This document shows, in pieces, positions 27,121 through 33,633 of a DNA stretch of 64,000 nt; positions within the stretch are counted from its first letter, which is position 1; the number at the start of each line of letters is the position of its first letter. Location: contig JBBRND010000001.1 in the NCBI GenBank assembly GCA_038230515.1, positions 1-64,000 on the forward strand, in the 5' to 3' direction. The stretch comes from JAPLDB01 sp038230515 (lineage in GTDB: Bacteria; Bacteroidota; Bacteroidia; AKYH767-A; 2013-40CM-41-45). The position numbers were made by a program, and so were the translations under genes. A model generated the notes under the pieces. It saw nothing but the letters and a program-made list of their open reading frames with translations, was not told the origin of the DNA and searched no databases.

Positions 27121-27132
27121 CCACTTACCCAA

Positions 27133-27180
27133 AAATAGAAAAGTCCGCCACAAAAATTTCTGTGGCGGACTTTTCTATTT
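27133..27180. terminator. Bidirectional terminator between convergent genes
   Basis: A perfect 20-base inverted repeat (arms 27133-27152 and 27161-27180) with an 8-base loop. The arms carry AAGTCCGCCACA/TGTGGCGGACTT with A-rich 5' and T-rich 3' ends, so the hairpin plus T tract works in either direction. Confidence 0.88.
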
Positions 27181-27196
27181 AGATATATAAAATCGC

Positions 27197-28015
27197 TTAG
27201 TGATTTTTTGCATCTGTCATTCCGGGATCCATGGCCACCTCAACGGTTGCGGCAGGAATAGCTTCCGGAGTGGCTTCAATAAAAGTATCGTTCCAGATAA
27301 CTTCAATGTTCGCAAACTGCATGTCGCCATTTGATACAGGAATGTCTTTCCAATAAAGAGTGAAATCATCCGCCTGTCCTTTTTTCAGAAGAAATGGTTT
27401 ACGTTGTCCTTTTGTACCCATGTTTGCGAACTCAGTTCCTTTTGGAGTAAGCAATGATGCCTGTCCCGGATTTACGATTCCAATTTTATTGCCGTTGTAA
27501 GTAGTAGTAAACTTAACAGCTACCAGATCGGTTTTCTTCTCATTCTTTATTTGCACCACATGAAATGTTCCTGCATCGAATTCATTTTTTGCAACAGGCA
27601 ATTTAAAATTCTCGGCATCTTCTGATTTTGCTTTTGCAGGAACTTTCGAAAATCCTTTTACCTCAAGTGAAAAATTATCTACCTGAAGATCGCTGCCTTT
27701 CATGTCAATTACTTTGTAATCGTCATCGTTTGGTCCGATCATCAAATCCTTTTCCATGTTCTTGTATTCTTTTCCATTTGCTTTGAAGATGATGTCGTCA
27801 GTTTTAAGGAAGATGTAATCGGCAGTATTATTTTTCACAGAGAACTTGAATTTGATATACTCTTTCGTTGCTACTGTATTTGTAATCGATACCGTAATTG
27901 CGCCCATGTCCTTAGTTACTTCAGAATAAAAAATCTTCGCATATTTTTTCTTCTGCGCGAAGCCGGAAGATGCGACCATGACTGCAAGGAGTGTAAGTGT
28001 GAGAATTTTTTTCAT
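27197..28015 (-). CDS. Exported protein of unknown function
   Basis: 272 residues with signal peptide MKKILTLTLLAVMVASSGFA, cleaved before QKKK. The rest is predicted all-beta, with Ig/DUF4352-like features (EYIKFKFSVKNNTADYIFL, HVVQIKNEKKTDLVAVKF). There is no T9SS sorting domain and no lipobox, so it should remain in the periplasm. No catalytic motif is seen. It is transcribed alone from a -7 element at 28035-28042. Confidence 0.8.
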   Translation of the reverse strand: MKKILTLTLLAVMVASSGFAQKKKYAKIFYSEVTKDMGAITVSITNTVATKEYIKFKFSVKNNTADYIFLKTDDIIFKANGKEYKNMEKDLMIGPNDDDYKVIDMKGSDLQVDNFSLEVKGFSKVPAKAKSEDAENFKLPVAKNEFDAGTFHVVQIKNEKKTDLVAVKFTTTYNGNKIGIVNPGQASLLTPKGTEFANMGTKGQRKPFLLKKGQADDFTLYWKDIPVSNGDMQFANIEVIWNDTFIEATPEAIPAATVEVAMDPGMTDAKNH

Positions 28016-28034
28016 ACGTGGTTTTGATTTTTTT

Positions 28035-28042
28035 CAAAAGTA
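28035..28042 (-). promoter_or_regulatory. -7 promoter element of the exported unknown
   Basis: Minus-strand TACTTTTG, 20 bases before the ATG at 28015, is an exact TAnnTTTG match. Confidence 0.5.
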
Positions 28043-28108
28043 GATATTTTGTTTTGATGCGAAATTAAACAATGATGAAAATCATATCACCCATTCCAAT
28101 CAAAAATT

Positions 28109-28139
28109 TTGTCATGTAAACAATTCTTCCTTACCTTCG
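28109..28139 (+). promoter_or_regulatory. Probable promoter of the EF-G-like gene
   Basis: TTG (28109-28111), 20 bases, then TACCTTCG (28132-28139), one base from the -7 consensus. The leader would be about 65 bases. Confidence 0.5.
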
Positions 28140-28209
28140 GAAAGGAGATTTTTGCTGTTGCCATTTCTCCACAGAAATTTTTTAAGTCAAACTCTTAAAC
28201 TCAACAATT

Positions 28210-30336
28210 ATGAAAGTGTATGATGACAAACACATTAAAAATGTTGTACTGGTAGGGGCGAGTAAGTCCGGCAAGACCACACTCGCAGAAGCCATGTTGT
28301 TCGAAGCCGGACTTATTAATCGCAGGGGAACGGTAGAAGAAAAAAACACCGTTTCCGATTATCATGAAATAGAACACGATCGCGGCAACTCCGTGTATGC
28401 AACTTCGATGCACACCGAGTGGCGCGATTACAAAATCAACATTATTGATACACCCGGGCTTGATGATTTTATTGGTGAAGTAATTTCTTCGCTGCGCGTG
28501 GCTGATACTGCAGTGATGTTGCTGAATGGAGAAAATGGTGTAGAAGTAGGAACAGAATTGATCTGGAACTACGTGGAGAAATTTCAGAAGCCGATCATCT
28601 TTGCAGTGAATCATCTCGATCATAACAAAAGTGATTTTGAGACAACGGTTGAAGAAGCGCGCAAACGCTTCGGCAAAGCAATTACGCTGATGCAGTATCC
28701 ATTGAATCAAGGTGACGGTTTTGATTCCATCATTGATCTTCTCAAGATGACGATGTATAAATTTCCTGCAACAGGCGGCAAGCCGCAGAAGCTGCCGATT
28801 CCTGCTGAAGAGAAAGAAAAGGCAGATCAACTGCACAATGCGCTCGTTGAGAAAGCGGCAGAGAATGATGAGAAGCTGATGGAGAAATTTTTCGAGAAGG
28901 GTTCGCTTGATGAAGATGAACTGCGCGAAGGACTAAAACTCGGCATGTTGCATCATGATGTGTATCCTGTTTTTTGCCTCTCTGCAAAAAAAGATATGGG
29001 CAGCGGACGGCTGATGGGTTTCATTGACAACGTTGCACCGAGCGCGACCGATCAGTTCAAAGAAGAATTGGAAGGCGGAGGAGAGATGGCAATTGATGCG
29101 AAAGGAGCGCCCGCAATTTTTGTTTTCAGAACATTGATTGAGCCGCATCTCGGAAAACTTTCTTTCTTTAAAGTGATGAGTGGTGAAATAAAAATCGGAA
29201 TGGATCTGTACAACCCACGCAACCGAAGCAATGAACGTTTCAATCAATTGTTCATTATGGATGGAAAGAACCGAAATCCTGTTGACAAACTTGTGGCGGG
29301 TGATATTGGCGCTACCTTAAAATTAAAAGATACTCAAACAAACGATTCGCTTTGTCCTGTCGGAAAAGATTTTCGTTTCGAGCCGATTCATTTTCCTGAA
29401 GCGAGATTGCGCACAGCCATCATTGCAAAGAATAAGGCAGATGAAGAAAAACTCGGATCGGTGCTGCATGAAATTCACAGCGAAGACCCAACGCTTACAA
29501 TGGAGTATGCGCCAGAGTTGAAACAGCTCATCATCGGCTGCCAGGGCGAGTTGCACATGATGGTTACCAAATGGCGCCTGGAAAAAACATATCATCTCGA
29601 AATTGAATTTATCAAGCCGCGCATTCCATATCGCGAAACAATTCAGAAGGCATCGCAGGCAAGTTACAAGCACCGCAAACAAAGCGGTGGCGCGGGGCAG
29701 TTTGGCGAAGTGTATATGAAAGTGGAACCGTATCATGACGGAATGCCTGAGCCCGCAGGTGTGAGCATACGACACAAGGAAGTTTTTGATCTACAGTGGG
29801 GAGGCAAACTTGTTTTCTATAATTGTATTGTGGGCGGAGTAATTGATGCTCGCTTTATTCCATCAATACAAAAAGGTGTGATGGAAAAAATGCATGAAGG
29901 TCCCATCACGGGTTCGTTTGTGCGTGATGTACGCGTGATTGTGTATGACGGCAAGATGCACGCTGTGGACAGCAACGACATCAGTTTTAAGATTGCAGGT
30001 ATGATGGCTTTCAAAGAAGCATTTCAGTTAGCCGATCCGAAAATTCTGGAACCGATTTATGAAATTGAAGTGCTCGTGCCGGAAGAACTGATGGGCGATG
30101 TTGTTACCGATCTGCAAGGCAGACGCAGCATCATCATGGGTATGGACAGCAAAGGAAATTACCAGGTGATAAAAGCGCGCACTCCGCTTGCTGAACTCGA
30201 CCGCTACTCTACTTCACTGCGTTCTATCACTCAAGGCAGAGGAAATTACACAGGCAAGTTTGCTGAGTATGCTCCGGTGCCTGCTGATATTCAGAAAAAA
30301 CTTGCGGAGGAGTATAAGAAGACAGAGGTTCATTGA
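28210..30336 (+). CDS. EF-G-like translational GTPase (divergent EF-G paralogue)
   Basis: 708 residues with the five-domain layout of elongation factor G. The P-loop is GASKSGKTTL instead of the GHVDAGKTT typical of true EF-G; G3 is DTPGLDD and G4 is NHLD rather than NKMD. Domain IV keeps KQSGGAGQFGEV, and domain V has EVLVPEELMGDV..DLQGRRS. These departures place it in the EF-G-like/EF-G2 group, which is separate from the canonical fusA product and whose role in translocation, ribosome recycling or stress is not settled. There is no rpsL/rpsG/tuf neighbourhood, which also argues against it being fusA. Confidence 0.9.
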   Translation: MKVYDDKHIKNVVLVGASKSGKTTLAEAMLFEAGLINRRGTVEEKNTVSDYHEIEHDRGNSVYATSMHTEWRDYKINIIDTPGLDDFIGEVISSLRVADTAVMLLNGENGVEVGTELIWNYVEKFQKPIIFAVNHLDHNKSDFETTVEEARKRFGKAITLMQYPLNQGDGFDSIIDLLKMTMYKFPATGGKPQKLPIPAEEKEKADQLHNALVEKAAENDEKLMEKFFEKGSLDEDELREGLKLGMLHHDVYPVFCLSAKKDMGSGRLMGFIDNVAPSATDQFKEELEGGGEMAIDAKGAPAIFVFRTLIEPHLGKLSFFKVMSGEIKIGMDLYNPRNRSNERFNQLFIMDGKNRNPVDKLVAGDIGATLKLKDTQTNDSLCPVGKDFRFEPIHFPEARLRTAIIAKNKADEEKLGSVLHEIHSEDPTLTMEYAPELKQLIIGCQGELHMMVTKWRLEKTYHLEIEFIKPRIPYRETIQKASQASYKHRKQSGGAGQFGEVYMKVEPYHDGMPEPAGVSIRHKEVFDLQWGGKLVFYNCIVGGVIDARFIPSIQKGVMEKMHEGPITGSFVRDVRVIVYDGKMHAVDSNDISFKIAGMMAFKEAFQLADPKILEPIYEIEVLVPEELMGDVVTDLQGRRSIIMGMDSKGNYQVIKARTPLAELDRYSTSLRSITQGRGNYTGKFAEYAPVPADIQKKLAEEYKKTEVH

Positions 30337-30349
30337 TTTGAAGATGGAA

Positions 30350-30410
30350 CAACTGGTTAACTAAGAGAGGTTAATTGACTTATTTAACCAATTACCTCAA
30401 TTAACTAACT
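30350..30410. repeat. AT-rich intergenic repeat element 4
   Basis: GAGGTTAATTG and CAATTACCTC form an imperfect inverted repeat inside a longer TTAACTAA/TTAACTAAC block of the same family as elements 1-3 and 5. It marks the left edge of cassette 2 and runs into the stop codon of the T9SS gene. Confidence 0.5.
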
Positions 30411-31816
30411 TACTCCTTCACCACTTTCCCTCTCACCACTTTTTCTTTACTGTTTGCCTGCACGATGTAGATGCCCGCAGGCAGTTGCGAAATATCTATG
30501 CTCAATGCCCCACGGTTGAAACCGTGGGCTATGTTGGCAACATTCATTACTTCTTCTCCCAACATATTATACACCGCCACACTTTCTATTTTTGTTTCTC
30601 CTGGGCGCAGGGTGAGGAGGCCAGTGGTGGGGTTGGGGGAAATCCTAAAAAGATTTTCGGAATTATTGGCGTGCAAGACTGATAATAATGTAGAGTCTAT
30701 CTCAATGAGATCTGATTCCGACTGTGAACCGCTTGTGCTATTAAAATCAAAAATTTTAGTATAGGTATTTACAATTGGATCAAAAGAAAAAATGACGCCT
30801 AAATAATTGACCCCACCCTCCAAAGTTGCGCCATAAAGTTTTCCATCACTTCCCTGCATTAATCCCCCCACGGGGTATGTACCGTTTATGCTACTGAAAT
30901 CAAAAAGATCTGTAAAGATATTATTGGCAGGGTCGAAGCTAAAAATTACTCCCGAATCATTGGCTCCTCCTAAGGGAGTCATTCCATAGAGCAGCCCGTT
31001 ACTTGCCTCCAGGAGGCCTCCGGTAGGGGAATATCCATTTGATCCATTAAAATTAAAAAGGTTTGTACAAATGTTTGAGTCCGGATCAAAGCTAAATATG
31101 TTATCGCCACCTTCTGTCATGCCGTAAAAAACACCATTACCTGCCTGAATCATGCTACCAACAGGTCCGGCCCCGGTCGTTCCGTTAAAATCAAAAAGTT
31201 TGGTGTACACATTGCCCAAGGTGTCCAAATTATATATCACCCCATTTCCCGCGCCCCCCCAGTTAGTTGTTCCATAAAGCTTGCCATTAGTGCATACTGT
31301 TAATCCTTCTCTATAGGGATTAGCTCCATTGGCAAAATCAAAATCAAAAATCTTTGAGTAGCTATTAGACGCTATATCAAAATTATAAATAGTGCCATTA
31401 GCGTTTATGCCTCCGTGTTCTGTCATTCCATATAATTTTCCATTGCCCGCCTCCATTAAGCGCCCACCGGGTGAATAGCCATCATTAAAATTAAAGTCAT
31501 ATACATGTGAAAAGTTGTTCGTTAAAATATCAAAGCTGAACAGAACGCCAAACCCATTTGGAGAATTCACCGCGGTTGTTCCGTATAATTTTCCATCACT
31601 TGCCTGAAAAAGATTACTGAACGGATTGCCACCATCAGATGAATCAAGAACATAAACGGTTTGAAACCCGCTACCATCTCCTTTGACCTTAAAAATTGTT
31701 CCCAGGCTTCCTCCATTATGCCCTATCGTCATACCCCATAATTCCGGGATCTGCCCATCCACCATTTGCGCAATCGCAAAGGATAAAATAAAAATGATCG
31801 TAAGTATTTTTTTCAT
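30410..31816 (-). CDS. T9SS-secreted GloVer-repeat protein, cassette 2
   Basis: 468 residues. Signal peptide MKKILTIIFILSFAIAQMVDG, then about eight tandem repeats of the choice-of-anchor GloVer type: GGL/GSMIQ(A/G)..GKLYGMT..GG....GVIFSFDP....T.LFDFN. The C terminus is a type A T9SS sorting domain (SPNPTTGLLTLRPGETKIESVAVYN) that matches the cassette 1 cargo almost residue for residue, although the repeat regions of the two proteins are unrelated. The palindromic repeat at 30509-30528 encodes HGFNRGALS. The in-frame ATG at 31849 is rejected because the shared leader lies there. A surface or secreted repeat protein; ligand unknown. Confidence 0.9.
   Translation of the reverse strand: MKKILTIIFILSFAIAQMVDGQIPELWGMTIGHNGGSLGTIFKVKGDGSGFQTVYVLDSSDGGNPFSNLFQASDGKLYGTTAVNSPNGFGVLFSFDILTNNFSHVYDFNFNDGYSPGGRLMEAGNGKLYGMTEHGGINANGTIYNFDIASNSYSKIFDFDFANGANPYREGLTVCTNGKLYGTTNWGGAGNGVIYNLDTLGNVYTKLFDFNGTTGAGPVGSMIQAGNGVFYGMTEGGDNIFSFDPDSNICTNLFNFNGSNGYSPTGGLLEASNGLLYGMTPLGGANDSGVIFSFDPANNIFTDLFDFSSINGTYPVGGLMQGSDGKLYGATLEGGVNYLGVIFSFDPIVNTYTKIFDFNSTSGSQSESDLIEIDSTLLSVLHANNSENLFRISPNPTTGLLTLRPGETKIESVAVYNMLGEEVMNVANIAHGFNRGALSIDISQLPAGIYIVQANSKEKVVRGKVVKE
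30509..30528. repeat. Palindromic repeat inside the T9SS sorting domain, cassette 2
   Basis: CCCACGGTT-GA-AACCGTGGG, identical to the copy at 11764-11783 and read in the same frame. Only a single copy is present here. Confidence 0.8.
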
Positions 31817-31854
31817 CCTCCTGAAAAATTTAATCTCCGAAAGATACACAAAAC
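31814..31854 (-). promoter_or_regulatory. Conserved leader/promoter, cassette 2 T9SS gene
   Basis: Matches the leader at 13030-13070 almost base for base; -7-like TATCTTTC at 31839-31846 is 23 bases from the ATG, as in cassette 1. Confidence 0.55.
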
Positions 31855-31896
31855 TATTTTGTTCGTTTCCATATTTATCTTCTGCTGCTTTTTCGG

Positions 31897-32178
31897 CTAG
31901 GGCATCACCACATTTGCAAATTTTTGAGGAAGATTTTCGCTCACACAGTGTGCAATAAAATCTTTTTCGCTGGCGCAGCCGGTTTCCTCGCGCAGCAGTT
32001 GCTGAATGTTCTGAATGGTGCGGAAAGATTTACCTGTCATCTTACCGATCTCTTTTGCTGATTTTGATTTTGGCATTTCGCGGATGATGATTGCCTGAAG
32101 CTCATTTACCGGAAATGGATCTCCAACTATGTTCACAGTGCGATTCACATACCCGACAGTGGTGTAGTTTACATTCAT
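31897..32178 (-). CDS. Small GerE/LuxR-like HTH protein, cassette 2
   Basis: 93 residues. SAKEIGKMTGKSFRTIQNI ... TGCASEKDFIAHCV has the spacing of a GerE-type helix-turn-helix and aligns by pattern with the central part of the cassette 1 protein (A-x-x-I-x-x-x-x-G-x-x-x-x-TI, then GC about ten residues later). It is shorter: it lacks the basic C-terminal tail. The ATG at 32178 is immediately preceded by a strong hairpin that would cover the ribosome entry site in the mRNA. It lies 80 bases upstream of the T9SS cargo gene. Confidence 0.7.
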   Translation of the reverse strand: MNVNYTTVGYVNRTVNIVGDPFPVNELQAIIIREMPKSKSAKEIGKMTGKSFRTIQNIQQLLREETGCASEKDFIAHCVSENLPQKFANVVMP

Positions 32179-32180
32179 AA

Positions 32181-32213
32181 GGACGAAGAATTTTTTTTAG
32201 AAATTCTTCGTCC
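32181..32213 (-). promoter_or_regulatory. Leader hairpin at the GerE-like start codon
   Basis: GGACGAAGAATTT and AAATTCTTCGTCC form a perfect 13-base stem with a 7-base loop, ending 2 bases before the start codon of the minus-strand gene. Read on the minus strand it may block translation initiation, or act as a terminator for antisense transcripts. Confidence 0.55.
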
Positions 32214-32256
32214 CCGAATGCGCGGGGCGCGAAATATAGAAACTATTTTCTGCCTG

Positions 32257-32280
32257 CAACAGAGTACAAATACTCTGTTG
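32257..32280. promoter_or_regulatory. Operator-like inverted repeat upstream of the GerE-like gene
   Basis: CAACAGAGTA-CAAA-TACTCTGTTG, a perfect 10-base dyad with a 4-base centre, 80-100 bases upstream of the small HTH gene. It fits either a regulator binding site or an RNA hairpin. Confidence 0.45.
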
Positions 32281-32307
32281 CGAAACTTTGTGATTATGCT
32301 CCTTTGC

Positions 32308-32366
32308 TCCGCGATACTGCTTCGCCACTAAGTGATGCTACTTCGCTGGCGAAGCAGTAGCGCGGA
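32308..32366. repeat. Long inverted repeat at the edge of array 2
   Basis: Arms 32308-32327 and 32347-32366 (CCGCG.TACTGCTTCGCCA and its complement) pair at 19 of 20 positions around a 19-base loop. The right arm runs straight into the first 21-base repeat unit and shares its AGCGCGGA sequence, so the array may have grown from this palindrome. Confidence 0.65.
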
Positions 32367-32543
32367 ATGATGAAGCGGGAACGCGGAACAGCGAAGCTGG
32401 AGCGCGGAATAGCGAAGCATGATCGCGGGATGCCGAAGGGGGAGCACGGAATAGCGAAGCGGGAGCGCGGGATGCCAAAGCAGAATCACGAAATGGCGAA
32501 TGAAGAACGCTGGATGCCGAAGCAGGATCGCGAAATGGCGAAT
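32355..32543. repeat. 21-bp imperfect tandem repeat array 2 (9 units)
   Basis: Units of the type GCGAAGCGGGAGCGCGGAATA encode heptads RERGTAK, LERGIAK, HDRGMPK, RERGMPK, QDREMAN. The unit sequence is unrelated to array 1, yet the period (21), the position (between the GerE-like gene and the carboxypeptidase-regulatory-like gene) and the openness on both strands are the same. Confidence 0.85.
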
Positions 32544-32555
32544 GGTATTCACTGA
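32367..32555 (+). CDS. Possible heptad-repeat small protein, array 2
   Basis: 62 codons, eight heptads with strongly charged K/R/E-rich content, ending 70 bases before the next plus-strand gene. The equivalent frame exists in arrays 1 and 3. Coding status is uncertain because the complementary strand is also open. Confidence 0.3.
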   Translation: MMKRERGTAKLERGIAKHDRGMPKGEHGIAKRERGMPKQNHEMANEERWMPKQDREMANGIH

Positions 32556-32625
32556 ATAACGAATGATACTATAAACACATCAAATCAGTATTTCAAATAT
32601 CTAATTTTAAACATCTATTATCATT

Positions 32626-33549
32626 ATGTCAACAGATCAAGTAGGTCGCACTTACAACATTCCGGATACGGATATGTATGAAGCAGCGCGCACCATGCGC
32701 GAAAGTTTTATTTTGGACAAGCCGGGCTTCATCACCTTCGATGCAGATTTTGCCGATCCGTATGCGGCAGATTGGCTCACGCTGATTGAAACAGCCGAGG
32801 CATTGCCGCAGGATGAAGTGCTCGATGATGAACTTACCGAGTTAACTGCTGACGTGGAAAATGAAATGAAAAACTGCCGCGAAAAATTTCAGGACTCAAA
32901 ATATTTTATTGAGAAAGCATTTCCGGATAACAAGAAACGCTGGAACACATTCGGCTTTGATGATTATGACAATGCACGCATAAGGCAGGGAGTGCTTATT
33001 CTGTTCATGAACAATTTTCATACTCAGGCAGTCAAGTATAAAATTGACCTTATAGCAGCAGGATATTCGCAGGCAAAAATTGATGAAATAGCCACGCGGC
33101 ATACTGCCCTTCTTCAAGCAAATCAGGACCAGGAAAGTTTTAAAAAAGAAATTGCCGAGCAAACGCAGGCGCGCCACAATGCAAATAATGAAGTGTGGGC
33201 CGAAATGGTAAAGACAGGCAGTGCAGGCAAGCGCATCTTCAAAAACAATTTTGCAAAATACCAGCGCTACTTGTTGCCCCTCTCTGCAGAAAGCCCTCAG
33301 GTGCTTAGCATCTCCGGCACCGTTACCGATTCGGCAAACGGTAATCCGCTTGAAGGGGTATTGGTGAAAATAGCTTCACTCGGAATTGACACAACTACCG
33401 ATGCAAACGGCAAGTACGAATTTGGCGGATTGCCTGATGATACTTATGCGATAGAATTTTCACTTGCCAACTACGTTACAAAAACCGTGAACGCTAGCGT
33501 AGCGGGTGGAGTAGGAGTAGTGGTGAATGTGCAGCTAACGCATGTGTGA
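32626..33549 (+). CDS. Unknown helical protein with C-terminal carboxypeptidase-regulatory-like domain, cassette 2
   Basis: 307 residues, paralogue of the gene at 13974 with nearly the same length and domain order. No signal peptide. The helical N-terminal domain shares PD..MYE..RT.R.SFI.DKP.F..FD.DFADP.AADWL and KFQDSKYFIEK.FPD..K; the C-terminal domain (SISGTVTDSANGNPLEGVLV ... DANGKYEFGGLPDDTYAIEF) is close to identical to its paralogue. It sits in the same place relative to a repeat array and a GerE-like gene. Function unknown. Confidence 0.88.
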   Translation: MSTDQVGRTYNIPDTDMYEAARTMRESFILDKPGFITFDADFADPYAADWLTLIETAEALPQDEVLDDELTELTADVENEMKNCREKFQDSKYFIEKAFPDNKKRWNTFGFDDYDNARIRQGVLILFMNNFHTQAVKYKIDLIAAGYSQAKIDEIATRHTALLQANQDQESFKKEIAEQTQARHNANNEVWAEMVKTGSAGKRIFKNNFAKYQRYLLPLSAESPQVLSISGTVTDSANGNPLEGVLVKIASLGIDTTTDANGKYEFGGLPDDTYAIEFSLANYVTKTVNASVAGGVGVVVNVQLTHV

Positions 33550-33563
33550 AGTTAGTTGACTGA

Positions 33564-33615
33564 GTTAATTGGGTAATTAAGTGAGCAGCCCGCTTTACTT
33601 AATGACCCAATTAAC
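33564..33615. repeat. AT-rich palindromic element 5
   Basis: Arms 33564-33581 (GTTAATTGGGTAATTAAG) and 33598-33615 pair at 17 of 18 positions; the loop holds GAGCAGCCCG, the core of element 1. It lies between the convergent cassette 2 gene and the CotH gene and could serve as a bidirectional terminator. Confidence 0.6.
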
Positions 33616-33633
33616 TTAGTTATTCCAGTTAAC

